Source: Fremontodendron californicum
Lineage: Eukaryota; Streptophyta; Magnoliopsida; Malvales; Malvaceae
Reading direction: 5' to 3'
Length of the DNA stretch: 64,000 nt
Assembly (NCBI GenBank): GCA_030761205.1
Contig: JAULJL010000011.1
Location: forward strand, 11,336,501-11,400,500
The translations under genes and the position numbers were made by a program. This document shows, one piece after another, positions 27,620-39,889 of the stretch. The notes under the pieces were generated by a model. That model was not told where the DNA came from. It was given only the letters and a program-made list of their open reading frames with translations, and made no database searches. Numbering within the stretch: position 1 is the first letter of the stretch; every line of letters begins with the position of its first letter.

Positions 27620-30600
27620 AAATAAGCTTAAAATATATAATTATGATAATAAATTCTAAAGAGTGCTCCAATTTATCCTACAAAACATGCAAAATTTTCT
27701 TTTTCTTTTCTTGGCCAATATGCATGATTTCCTTATGGTCCCACGTATGTTATTGAATACTCAAATGTTGAGAAGTAAAGAGTTTGATATTATGCCCTTT
27801 CTTATTAGTAAAGGTACAGTTAATAAAAAAATTAGAAATTAAAGAAATTAAAGAGAACTCCAATGAGGCAGGCTTTTTTTTGCGCCTATTGCCTTACAAG
27901 AACATGCCTAGTCGCACCTGGCATGCGCCTCGCCCAAACTGAGGCGCTTTTGTTGCCTGGCGCTAAGGCGCAATGCCTAGGCGCACACCTTAACAATATT
28001 GTCCAGATGTAAATTCATTTCAGGGCTGTGCATAAAAAATGTGGAAACCAAAAAACCAATTTGAGCCATGGTATTCAATTCGGTTTGAATGGCTTTTAAT
28101 GATTTTGGTTAGGATAACAATGAAAATATTCAGTTCAGTTGAAATAAAACCCAATAATCTAGACTAAGCCAAATTGAATTTTTTTTAATATAAATACTAA
28201 TCTTTCTAAATTTAAAAAGATGAACTCATAAAAGTACTACTATACTAATAAAAATCAAGAAACCAAACCAATCCAAACCATGCAAATTCAGTTCAGCTTT
28301 ATTCAAGTTTTAACACAATTCCATTTGGTTTTTTTTTTTTTTTTTCATTGTGTTAAGTGGTGTTATCTCGCATCTATTTAAGTATTGAGTTTCCTGTGGT
28401 CTTATATTTAAGTTGGGTCTCTCCACCTATTGCCAATTGGTTTTAGGTTGGATGCTTAACATGGTATCAGAGCCTAGGTGTGTGATGTTCTTCCTGCCTG
28501 ACCCATGTGAGGTTGACGACCTTGTGAGGTTGTCCACGTGTAGGCCCTTGTTGAGCTACACGTGAGGGGGAGTGTTAAGAGGTGTTATCTCGCATCTATT
28601 AAATCTTGGGTTTCCTGTGGTCTTATATTTAAGTTGGGCTTCTCCACCTATTGCCAAATAGTTTTAGGTTGGATGCTTAACACATTGAAAACCTGAATAC
28701 TTCAATTAATCTGAAATTTAAAAAACCAAACCAAACCTTATACAACTCTATTAAAAAGGACAGCAAAGTAACTCAAATAAATGTAAATTCAATAAAACTC
28801 TTTTAAGCAACTAATTAAATTTTATGTGTAGATTTAAATTTTAAATAGTGTTATTCCATCAAAAACCTTATTAAATTTTTTTTAAATTATCTCAAAGCTC
28901 AAACCTATATAATTATTAGCTAGGCAAGAGCCCAAGAGATAATGCTATTGCTTTTTGGGCTAGACTAAGACTAATTGGAATGGAATTTGGGGAGACTATT
29001 AGCTCCTTGTACATGTCCCAGTTATAATAAAAGGAAAGCCCTAAGTTTTCTCCTATTCTTCTTTGTCTTCTTCAGAGCCGCAGCAGAACTATCTTTTCTT
29101 CTCATTTTTTCCAGCCAGTGGCAAAATACAGACTTGGATACTCTCCCTCCCTTTCTCTGTTCTCCTTCTTCCAGGTGCAACTGTAGCTAGCCAAAGGGAG
29201 CAGAGAATGTCTGAATGATTGATGCCTTTTCGGACACATATATCATACCCGTATCCATGTTGTGCCATGCCGACACCGATACGGTGACCCAAAGTGACGA
29301 GTCTGTGTAACAGAGACCATGACTATATAGCAAAGACAATAAATCCTAGGTTGTGGACATGCATCACCAGCTCAAGAACACAGAAAGCATCAATACTTCA
29401 GTTAATAGATGATGGTGGTAACAACAGATCACGCAAATGGTCTGTGAAACTAAATGAGGATTAATAGATTTCTAAAATTCATATTTATCTTGACATAAGA
29501 AACTAGATGTAACAGCATATGTGAAGAATGTGTAATTACCCTATGCTCAATTCATTATTCTCAAACACGAGTTCAAACAGCAAAAAGGATTAGCATGATA
29601 AGCATAGAAAATTATCATAACAGCATGAATCTGGAGTTGCTGACCTTGTTAACATGCGGTATGGCTCTCGAAGATCCTTAGTGACCAGATCATCAATCAG
29701 TGTTCCTATGTAACTGCTTTCCCTCTCAAGAACAATAAGGGGCTTCCCATCAGAATGTCTGGCAGCATTAATACCAGAAATGATGCCCTGTTTAAAAGAA
29801 TTTTAAAAAAATAATAATAAAGAAGAGCCACACGGGTTTGTTGATATTTAATACAGAAAATATCAAAAAGTTCAATAAGAAAATTCTATTTCCACTTGGT
29901 AAAGGCACCATAATGTACAGCAGAAAATTGGAAACTTAATTATGTAAACCTGTGCAGCAGCTTCTTCATAGCCAGTAGTTCCATTTATCTGACCAGAGAA
30001 GAATAAACCTTCAATTTTCTTTGTCATAAGAGACCTAGAGCACTGATAAGCTGGCAAATAATCGTATTCAACAGCATATGCAGGTCTTAACATTGAACAA
30101 TTCTCAAGTCCAGGCAAAGTTCTCAAGAGCGGTAACTGTAGTCTTTCTGGTAAACCAGTTGAGAACCCCTGTCAAGGTCATAAAACAATCAACTATTCAT
30201 GTTAAAGAGAAGAAGATGCATGACAATATACTTGTATGGACATACTAAAAAGTAACATGTGACTCTTAATATGATAAATGGGCAACCCAGCACATATTCA
30301 GCATGTTTAAACAATGAACACAACTATAATAGAAAAAGTGGAAAAAACCATAAAATAAAACATTCATAGGACAACCCAATATAGCATTGTACATGAATCA
30401 AACTAATTTCAGAACCTCAGTAGAAAAAGATTTTTCAAAGAGCAAGGTTTTAATCAACGTTTCCTCTTAATTTGAAAGGCGATGTAGAACAAAAGTAAGA
30501 ATTTCCTAGTGCAACAATGCATATTGTAATTACATGAATCAGGTTGAATCTCAGTAGAAAAAGATTTTTCAAAGTGCAAGGTTTAATCAAACTTTCCTAT

Positions 30601-31346
30601 TAATTTGAAAGGTGACGTAGAATAAAAGAAAGAAATTTCATAAACATTATCCTTTTGTTCCTTTCCCTAACCCATTTTCCTAGGCCAAAAATCTATAAAT
30701 GACAACTCCTCTATACATAATGGAAGAAGAAGGTGCCATCAAGTTACAAGGCATAGCCAAGCAATTATCTGTCCCATTTACCCCATATTATTGGTAAAGG
30801 AGGCACAAAAGCGTTACCTGCACATAGAGCTCAGGCACAGTCCGACCCTCCGGTTCAAGAAAAATCTGATGAGACTCTTTGTCTTGAAATCTCACAATCT
30901 AAAGAAACCAATGGGAAACAATGTAACAAAAGCAAGTAAATTACATTATTTGGAAAATCCAAATTCAAATGCTTAAATAGAAAGGTCACTTTCTTTAAAA
31001 AAAATATTATCAGCAAATAAGGTTGAACCAACAATGCAGCAGCATCCTTAAAGACTTAAACTGTATTAAAATTTCACTATTTTGAAAAGGTAAAATGATA
31101 CATCCATGTATTATCAGAAAATAGCGTAATGGATACTGCAGCTTTTAATTCCATAATTTTACCATACATTTCATATCTGCATGAAACTAGTTAAGTCAAT
31201 AAAAATTCAGAACCATGGATTCACACAGCACCTAGCAAACACTAATCAGCAGCATTTCTCTTTCACACTTGATGATCACTGGGGAAAAAAAGAACTTTTA
31301 TGCCAACACTTTATGTAAGGTAACGGGTTGCTCGTGTATAAAAAAT

Positions 31347-31377
<31 letters not shown>

Positions 31378-31486
31378 CAATTTGGAGAGTAAGAAGGGCC
31401 AGAGTTACACTAGCAGATATACTATCTGATGAGCATATGGTCAACAAATAAAAATCTCAGGTGATAGCAAGAATCTCCTCTAGGTG

Positions 31487-31528
<42 letters not shown>

Positions 31529-34500
31529 AACAGAAACAGCATAGATTTTAGCCACCTATATCACAGAATTCTTGCTACTAGCTTTAAACTGAAGTACATG
31601 AAAATTCACAATCTTATAGCATAATGAACACAAGTGAAAAAATAGCTCTTTAAAAATTTAAGATATCATGTGGAACCTAAGAAGTGCATTGTAAGACTGA
31701 ATAACAAAAAGGGAAGACTTCAACTAGGGATTAGTGAAACACCATGCACAAATATAGCACTACATTGCATAACAAGACTTTTCAATGCTAGTTCAACCAA
31801 TAAAAGTAAACACAAGTGAAAGCCCTTTAAAAAACTCTAAGAAGGGCATGTGAGAGCGAAAAGCTAAAAGTGATACTTCAACTAGCGATTAGTGAAACAT
31901 CATGCATGGATTATACCACTACACTGCTTAACATGACATTTCAATGCTAGTTCAACCAATAAAATTATAACTTAAACAATATAAAGTTACCTTATCTTCA
32001 ATGGAAGGGCAGTATCTAGGCCCCTTAGCTTCAACCCATCCTCCATACGTAGGAGTTTCATGCAAGTTATCCTTAATAAGCTGGTGGGTACTCTTAGTAG
32101 TCCGTGTCAGATAACAACACATTTGTTCCCTTTCAATGTGGAAATCAGGATCGAAACTAAACCAGCTGACCTGCAATTATTAATTCACATTTCAAAAACA
32201 ATAAGAACCACAAATATCAGTAAATTTTTCTTTTTTTGACCAGAACAAATATCAGTAACTTCATAGTGCAATTAACCACTAAAAGGAAAAGGTACAATAA
32301 ATACTAAGCGGCCTACAAGCTAACAGTATTGCATCATGAAATCTTATGTTGTTAACAGGTAGTTTCTGTAACAAGAAGAATGACATAAACTATAAATTTT
32401 CTGCTCCTGGAATCAGGCCATCCCTTCTGGGCCAAATACAGTGCTATGCATAATTGAAACAACAAAGTTCTTACTGTGGTGAAACTAGAAACTTTGCCTT
32501 TCTCACTATGGTGAATGTAAGAATTTAATATATGGCCCGAGGATTTTTAATCTATGCACCCTGCTAGCAGGTTGCAATTTTGAAGCATGATTTAATATCT
32601 TAAATTTTACAACATTAATCCACTGAACCTACTTATGAGATTAAATGGAAGGACCTCTTCATCTCCATGCTGAGGCTCCAAAACAGAAAAATCAACAGTA
32701 CGACAGTCCACTCGTGCCGGGGTTCCTGTTTTTAACCGATCAGTTTCAAATCCGAGACGCTGCAAGTTCTCAGTCAGACCATGTGATGCGGATTCACCAG
32801 CTCTTCCAGCAGGCATAGAAGTTCTACCAACCCATATTTTACCACTCATAAAAGTTCCAGTTGTCAGTATAACAGCAGGGGCATAGAAGTTCATTCCAAA
32901 AAATGTGCAAACACCTTCCACATTGTCATTCTTTCCAAGCAAAATATCTGTCACCATTGCCTCTCTAATTGAAAGATTTGGAGTGCTGAAAATAGAAGCC
33001 AACCCACTGGTTAGCGAAAAGAATAGAAACAAAATATTCATCCATGAATGTGGGCATGTTCACAGTATTATAAATGTAGATAACTGGCATAAAGTAGGCA
33101 AAAAGCAGTAAATCAATTTGGTACGATCTGATTTTGGAAAACAAAGGATCTCAACTGCTAGATAACTGTTCGTTTACTATTTTATTTCTCTAACAAGCAT
33201 ATGGACCAATCAATATCAGTAAAATCAAGTTAAACTACAAATTTGAAAAATGAACACCTCAGGTAGTCAAGGTGTTCACCCAAATAATAAGTCAAGCATT
33301 AGACAGCAAAAGCACCTTGCCCACCCTTGCTCAGGTGCAAGCCTATGGCACCTAAGCGTGCTTATATGGAAGGCAAGAGGTGGCCAAAACAATGTTTTAA
33401 TAACCAAACTGGTGGGGACCAATCCTGATCCAGACGGGTCAACCGGTTAATTTACATTGAAAGTAGGATTTTGTTATTAAATATGTATTAAATATGGTAG
33501 ACACTTATGCATTCAACTCAATGGTTAAGACACTAGTTAAAAGTCAAAAGGGTAAGGGTTCAAACCATATAACTAGCAACCTTTTTTTAAAATATTAAAT
33601 AATAAATAAATTGGCTAAAACCGGTTCAAATCCTGTTCTACCAGTTGAATCCTGTTTAACCGGAGGGGACTGGTTTGACAGCCCTCCAGCTTAACTGCCC
33701 CTTCCAGACTGGACAGGCCTACATTTCCCATTTGTACAGTTCCAACCGACCAGTCCAATCTAGTTCTTACAACACTGGCCAAAAGCCACACCTCAGATGC
33801 CACTTTGTTTTTCAATAATTCTAAATATTTGTAGCTTTACTTCAAATTTTACACAAAAAATGGACAATGTGGCTTTTCTGCAAGTGTAAGATAAGGGCTA
33901 CTATCATAACCAATGTTGTCAAGGCGTTGCGCCTTAGAACCAGACAACAAAAGCGCCTTAGACCTTTTCAAACGAGGCGTGTTTGATCAGGTGCACGCCT
34001 GGTGCACCTAGGCACACTTTTTTCCAAAGCAATAGGCGAAAAAAAAAAGCTCGCCTGATTGAATTTTGCTTGCATTTCTTTTATTTTTATCTTTTTTCAT
34101 CAACTTTACCTCTAATAGTAAAAAAAGGGACAATATCAAACTCTCTACTTCTCAATATTTGAGTATTCAACAACAAACTTGACCACAAGGAAATGGTGCA
34201 TATTGACCAAAAAAAAGAAAAAGAAAATTTTGCATGTTTTTAGGATAAAAGTGGATCACTCTTTAGAGTTTATTAACAGAATTATATATCTTAAGCTTAT
34301 TACATGCATATACACACAAATATACATATTGCGCTTTACTTCACTCAGTGAGCGCTTTTTTTGCGCCTCGAGCCTCAAGCAATATAAGGGTTTCTAATGC
34401 CTCGAGCCTCAAGCAATATAAGGGTTTCTAATGCCTCGAGCGAGCCTTGCGCCCTTGACAACACTGATCATAGCTGACTTTATATATGCCCTCTCTCTAT

Positions 34501-37181
34501 TGCTCTGTTTCCCCCTCATACATTTCGCTTCTGCTTTCCACCCCTTGTCTATTTATTCATTTATTTATTCATTGATTTAACAGAGTGCATATGACCCACT
34601 TTTCATCATATAAACAGAAAGCACATGCTCCTTCATAAACTGAATCTAAATCAAATGATTAAAAACAAAGGACTGTTATGCCTCTGTTTGTAATATGAAA
34701 CATGCTATCCCTTGTACCCAACTACTTTTCCTTCACAAATTTAATCTGTAAACACTAGGCAAGGAATTACTAACAGAGTCAACTTTTCAAAGTTTTTTAA
34801 TTAAACTACGTATTTTCAAGTTTACCAGATACAGGTTCTGGATTCTGCAGTTTAATCCAGCATCAAATCATCACCGCAAACATAGTTTTGTTGGCACTTG
34901 ACTGGCTGAGTACAAATAAAAAGATGAGCTACAACATTTCTACCATACGAATCCCGCTTGCGGTATTCATTCTGTTTATTCTTTTTCTTTTGTTTTAAGC
35001 ATTTGATATTTTTTAGATTCATTGGAAACTGCAATATTTGAGTAAAGGCCTTGTTTCAGGATTCCTTTATATAATTAGGTTTAATTATGGTTGTTGAGCT
35101 GTTCTAAGTCGAGTTAGTTTCTAATTGGAGTCTGAGTATTTGTTCAAATCCTTGTGGAACTAGGAATGCTCCATATGCATATTCAATCTAATATTTCTAT
35201 TAGGGTTTAGAGAAGCATTTTTAAAGAATTTTCCAACATAATTGCTCTTGTGGCTGTTTAAAGCACTCAGTTATACTCCCTTTATAGTACAAAAACGCAT
35301 CAAAAAAATATGGGGGGCACATATGTTGCTTTATATTTTTCCCAGAAAAGAGGAAAATACAACCAAAGAAAAAAAAGAGTTATAACAAATCAAACCCTAA
35401 CTTTCTTCAGAATATAAACCCTTCTAAAATAACCTTTCTAAATTGATATACTTCCTGCATCAGAAAATCATTATCCCCTTTGATTAAAGCTGAAAGAATA
35501 AGAGACTATATTTTACACAAACTACTATTTGCATGATATTTCAGTTTTATCTGTCCATAAATGGAGCAATTTTTTTGTTATCATCAGACTTAGTGATAAA
35601 TAGATACTCTTAAAGGGTTAGTTGGAAGTTCGGTTATAACTATTCTTTAACTTCTGAGGCAACAGTTCTTTTAAGATGTTCCAAAACAGAAACAAAACAA
35701 TTATGATTTTTTCTATCTTTTCCATGTGATCGTATGTTTCTTTATCATGATTTTCTAATAACAGAATAAGAACTCTATCAATTGCCTTCGAATATAACAA
35801 TTCAATCACAAATGCTCATATAAGATATATGCCTAACTTTAAGCTAGAAATATCATGAATAGGGAAGTTAATCAGCTGATCAGATAGTGTTAATGCTGTT
35901 CCAAAGTCAAGGTTTACTTCTAATAAAGTATATTAATTACACTTTAAAAATACAAGTTGAAAATTGATGCTACAAATGGATATGTAAATAGGAATAAACA
36001 GAAAGAAACTTGCCTCTCTACCACATTTTTCATTTGCATTGCATATTCCCTTTTGTCAGTTTGTGCACGCAATGCCCGGACAGCAGGACCTCTTGAAACA
36101 TTAAGAACACGCTTTTGTAAATAGCACCTAAAAGTACCAAAAGTCCCAAAAGTCAAAAACGAAATGGGTAATCACTGTTTCTATTAAGGAAGAACTAATT
36201 GCCATCCAAGCTAAAATGAGATGGCAAATTTATGTTTCACTTAAAACAAATTGATTGGAAATCAACAGTTAAAATGAGATTTTTGCTTCTGCATGTTTTT
36301 CTTCCCAAAACTTGCTAAAAAACAAAATCATATCTGATCAAAAATAAGCAAATGGCTACAAAACGTAACAAAACATTCAAACATAATTGTTTTATACAAA
36401 TTTAAATTTCACAAAAGTTTAACTTTTAATTATTCATAAATAGTCTTTGGTTTTATATTCACACACATTTTGCTTTTAGGCTTTAGCTTCCCAAAGCAAA
36501 CAAAAACAATTAGCAAAAACGACAACCTAGGCGAACAAAAACTTGGAGATTTGATGACATTACCTATCAGCAATCTTTCCAATTTCACCGCCAAGCGCAT
36601 CCACTTCATGTACAAGTTGTGATTTTGCAAGTCCACCCACCGCTGGATTGCAAGGCTGTAAGTAACAAAACTCAAATTATGCCAGTAACAAATATCTGTG
36701 CCATAGCCTGTAATTTCTCAACTTCAATCCAATGAAATGATAAAAGAAAGATAACCTGCCACGCTATCCGATCAATGTTTAGGGTAAGAAGCAAAGTTTT
36801 GGCCCCCAACCGAGCGGACGCAAGAGCAGCTTCACAACCTGCGTGTCCTCCTCCGACCACAATAACATCATACTTTTCCTCACCAGCTCCCACATGCCCA
36901 TTCCAATCTGCAACTTTTCCAAGACAGTTAAATTTAAAAGTTAAAAAACTATCCAACACAAAAACCTGTTCGATGAAATGTCTGAACCAATACATACTCG
37001 AATCGGTAGCGGAGAAAGAGCAAAAGCAACTAAAGGAGAATTTTTTGAGCATGGATAAACGAATATTGCGGCGCGAGGGGGCGAAGGCATGATTATGAGG
37101 GCGAGAGGAAGGAGAGAGAATGGAAGAGAAAGGGAAGTGGTGGCGGGTGAGGCGCGAGAGGTGGACGGATAACATTGACAT
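25234..37181 (-). CDS. MTO1: Organellar MnmG/GidA (MTO1) tRNA U34 carboxymethylaminomethyl-modifying enzyme, 13 exons
   Basis: Exons, minus strand: 37181-36998, 36907-36756, 36655-36564, 36127-36014, 32985-32655, 32170-31991, 30898-30818, 30168-29950, 29787-29645, 27204-27038, 26315-26098, 25934-25842, 25428-25234. Together they give 2169 nt (722 residues) with phases consistent at every junction. With partner MnmE, the FAD enzyme modifies wobble U34 of organellar tRNAs. Seen: a Ser/Arg-rich targeting-type N terminus (about 60 residues), FAD-binding VGGGHAGCEAALASARLG, PAVGGLAKSQLVHEVDALGG, LKTGTPARVDCRT, GPRYCPSIEDK, QIFLEPEG, GQINGTTGYEEAAAQ, EPYRML, ADSRLTPLG, IKYEGFI and IGQASRVGGVSPADI. 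Start at 37181 (second in-frame ATG at 37175). All other introns fit GT-AG; intron 4 appears GC-AG. Introns 4 and 9 (3.0 and 2.4 kb) hold several transposons. It is the only intact host gene here. Mitochondrial versus plastid targeting cannot be decided. Confidence 0.95.
26922..26962. repeat. 41-nt poly(T) run in intron 10
   Basis: 41 consecutive T on the plus strand (poly(A) on the gene's sense strand), inside the intron between exons 10 and 11 of the MnmG gene. Could be a retroposed tail; no flanking duplication was recognised. Confidence 0.8.
27469..28001 (+). mobile_element. hAT-type MITE, copy A (intron 9)
   Basis: 533 bp, starting CAAGGAGCACTC and ending TTAACAATATTG (CA...TG), flanked by 8-bp duplications TCTAGATG (27461-27468) and TCCAGATG (28002-28009), one mismatch. 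GGCGC-rich ends surround an AT-rich core. It is homologous over nearly its whole length to the reverse complement of 33911-34466. It contains a (TG)n(TA)n microsatellite at about 27584-27619. No coding capacity. Confidence 0.8.
28351..28682 (+). mobile_element. Complete TRIM retrotransposon (332 bp)
   Basis: Two LTRs of about 110 bp (28351-28461 and 28573-28682), both starting TGTTAAG(T/A)GGTGTTATC and ending GGATGCTTAACA. TGGTATCAGAGCC, a Met-tRNA primer binding site, starts directly after the first at 28462. A purine tract GTGAGGGGGAG precedes the second LTR. The perfect target duplication CATTG lies at 28346-28350 and 28683-28687. The internal region is only about 110 bp and non-coding, as in terminal-repeat retrotransposons in miniature. 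It lies in intron 9 of the MnmG gene, opposite to its transcription. Confidence 0.92.
30390..30640. repeat. About 134-bp tandem duplication in intron 7
   Basis: CAGTAGAAAAAGATTTTTCA and the following roughly 90 bp (through the GGCGATGTAGAA/GGTGACGTAGAA variants) occur at 30418 and 30552. Confidence 0.65.
31490..31522. repeat. (TA)16 microsatellite in intron 6
   Basis: Uninterrupted TA dinucleotides in the intron between exons 6 and 7 of the MnmG gene. Confidence 0.9.
31680..31965. repeat. 158-bp tandem duplication in intron 6
   Basis: ACTTCAACTAG(G/C)GATTAGTGA and surrounding sequence, including TTTCAATGCTAGTTCAACCA, occur twice 158 bp apart, with some divergence. Confidence 0.7.
33390..33776. 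mobile_element. hAT-like MITE in intron 4
   Basis: The left end CAATGTTTTAATAACC and the right end GTTCTTACAACACT are imperfect inverted repeats, flanked by the perfect 8-bp duplication GGCCAAAA (33382-33389 and 33777-33784). The interior has ACCGGTT motifs and no coding capacity. The exact terminal base is ambiguous by one. Confidence 0.65.
33911..34466 (-). mobile_element. hAT-type MITE, copy B (intron 4), inverted relative to copy A
   Basis: 556 bp with ends CAATGTTGTCAAGGCG and (reverse) CAGTGTTGTCAAGGGCG, matching the CA(A/G)TG form of hAT termini. Flanked by ATCATAAC (33903-33910) and ATCATAGC (34467-34474), an 8-bp duplication with one mismatch. The reverse complement aligns with 27469-28001. 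Near one end a unit of about 35 bp containing CCTCGAGCCTCAAGCAATAT is duplicated in tandem. Confidence 0.85.
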
Positions 37182-39192
37182 TTTTTAGGTTGCTGTAGGA
37201 GTGTTGAACCACAGTTTCATTTCATGAGTGAAAAAAAGTCTGTTTAACTGGTTTTTGTTAATTTTCTTTTTGTAAGGCTGCAGCCTTCTGCAATACTATC
37301 GGATTATAATCTATACATACAAGCCGGGTCGGGCTGTATTTCGGGTCAATTTAAATGCTATCTTTTTCTAAAATAACCAACAAAAAAAAAATTTGTAAAC
37401 TTTATTATTTTATTTAGAGAAGCCATATACTTTTATTGTACTTAAGTTTTTAACATTTAATTTGCATTCAAATAAATATTTAATTTTTAATTTGTATCCA
37501 AATATAGATCTTTAACCTTTAATTTCTATTTAAATAAACTCTTAACATAAATCAAATTTTTTATACAAATCAATTTCTTGGATACAATAAAAATATAAGA
37601 GTTTACTTTAAAAAAATTAAAATTTTTAATTTGTTTTAATATTTTTGTCTTATTTTTTAAATAAACTTAATGTTGATCCCCTTTACAAGGGACATCTTTT
37701 TTCAAATATTTATAAATTTTCTTAATAAAGTAATAATAAAAAATATTTTTAAATTAAACATTATTATAAATAATAATAGTTTTAATAAATCAATCATATA
37801 TCATATATATTATATAAATATATAAACAAAAAAAGCTAAATTTTTTTATTAAAAAAATAATTATTTTCTGTGAACAGTTCAACTTTTTGACACGTGGAAT
37901 GTCTTAAGTAAGTGTCACAACGTCATGTATCCTCTAATTAATGAATTTTATTTGATTTGATACATATTTAATTTAAAAGAAATTATTTTGATTAAATTAA
38001 TTACATTTATTTTTAAATATCAATATTATTGCTTTTGTTAAATTATTTACAATTTATTTGATCATTAATTAAAAAAAAAATCAAAATTTAAATAGAAAAC
38101 TCATTAATCATGAATATTTTTGCATATCTTTTAATAGGTATTTATGATCATATAAACTTATTAATTTGCTAGAACAATTTAATCCAATAGAATATCTTAA
38201 ATTATAAATAAAGACTTTTCGAAACTAAAACATGAATATGTTGAAAATTATTTTTTTTAAAATCCATTATAATTGCTTTGCATAAATTTTGCCTAATTTA
38301 ATTAAAGTAAAGCTTCCCTATTTTTTATTGTATTAAAAAAACTCTCTAGGGTATCTTGATGTAGTCTCACACTATTTGGAGGCTATTTTTCAATGCATTA
38401 GTTTTAGGGGACGTTTGGTGCATTCTTATCTTATGATTTCAATGAAATGTGATTGATGAGAATGCAATTCTTGAAACTTAAATTGCTATATTGAGAAAGT
38501 TATATTGACACGTTTGGTTCACTAAACACTTTATTGAAAATATGATGATAATTTTTAAAATTACGCTTATCAAGTAACTTTTTAGATTTTATAAATAATA
38601 TTATAATTTTATTTTCATATATATATATATATATATTATAATCATTACATTTTAATTAGAACTTTTCTTTAGTAAGTTATGTATATGGTTTAAACAAAAA
38701 TATTAATTCTTTTTTTAACACTTATTTGGTAATAATTTGAGTTTTTAATCAATTTTTTTATGAGATCTTTTTATTTTAAATTTATTTGTGATCAAAATTA
38801 AAAAAAAAAAAAAACTTTCTAAAAGTTTTGAGCGAAGTAACTTTTTATTTTCAAAATTCAATTAATAAAATATTTTAAAAAATAAAATAAAATAAAGTTT
38901 TAAAAAATTAAATTTATGTAATTAAATTTAAAAATAAATTAATTTTTCTTAAAAATAAGTATGTAATTAAATTTAAAAATAAATTTTAATTTTGCTAGCT
39001 TGCCTTCTTCCTTTTGATATTCAAAATTTTTTAACTAATTGCTAATTAATATGACTTATCATTCTTTTGATAAGATTAAAAGGACAATTTTGTCTCAAAA
39101 TTTTATTTTAACTTTCCCACAACATAAGAAAGTAACTTTACCAACCTTTTTGAAAGGAAAGACATTATCATGATTCATGGTAATGTGATGCC
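37182..39192. other. Upstream region of the MnmG gene, AT-rich intergenic
   Basis: Should contain the MnmG promoter (minus strand, immediately above 37181), but no convincing TATA box was singled out. The rest is very AT-rich with poly(A/T) runs and short tandem TA (about 38622-38637). A segment beginning GACGTTTGGTGCATTC near 38410 looks transposon-derived. No gene. Confidence 0.4.
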
Positions 39193-39881
39193 TAGGGGTG
39201 TGCATAATTCGGTTTTAACCGAATTAACCGACCGAATTTTAATTCGGTTCGGTTAATCGGTTAACCGAATAAAATTCGGTTCGGTTAACGGTTAATGGTT
39301 TTGAGAAATTTCGGTTTTCGGTTAATTCGGTTCGGTTAAGCGAAAATAACCGAATTACACGAATTAACCGAAATGCTTAAAACAACAAGATTTTATGAGT
39401 TTAGATATATATATATATATATATTTTTTAAATTAATTTATATATTAAAAACTAAAAACCCTAATAACCTTTCCTATTTAATTTATATATTAAAAACTAA
39501 AAATTAATTTATATATTAATTTAGATATATTTTTGAGTCTTTGAGACTATGTAATGTTCATGTTTTATCATTTTTTTTAGCTGTGTTTGTTTCATATTTG
39601 GATTTTATAATATGCTTTGCTTTTGGATTTTGATTGGTTGGACTTGGATGGATAATTTGGATACAAAATCATGTAAAAAAATAGGTTAGCAAAATAAATT
39701 TTTTATTTATTTCGGTTAATTCGGAAACCGACCAAATTAACCGAAATAATTTCGGTTCGGTTAATTAACCGAATTAATTATTCGGTTCGGTTAACGGTTA
39801 ATTGGAAAAAAAAATTCGGTTAATTCGGTTTTGGGTAATTCGGTTCGGTTTTTAACCGAATTAACCGAATGAACACCCCTA
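39193..39881. mobile_element. hAT-type MITE rich in TTCGGTT motifs
   Basis: 689 bp with inverted ends TAGGGGTGTGCAT and (reverse) TAGGGGTGTTCAT, flanked by 8-bp duplications GTGATGCC (39185-39192) and GTGATACC (39882-39889), one mismatch. Both subterminal regions are dense arrays of AATTCGGTT/AACCGAATT in both orientations, capable of extensive folding. No coding capacity. Confidence 0.82.
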
Positions 39882-39889
39882 GTGATACC

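Noticed and set aside
29220..29292. Block rich in CGTATCC/GACACCGATACGG as a gene remnant
   Set aside because: It resembles a dispersed repeat motif and lies within intron 9 of the MnmG gene with no coding signal.
36005..36014. A normal GT donor (CAA|GTTTC) for exon 4 of the MnmG gene
   Set aside because: Joining it to the exon 5 acceptor puts exon 5 out of frame and hits a stop within seven codons; the GC donor keeps the conserved peptide.
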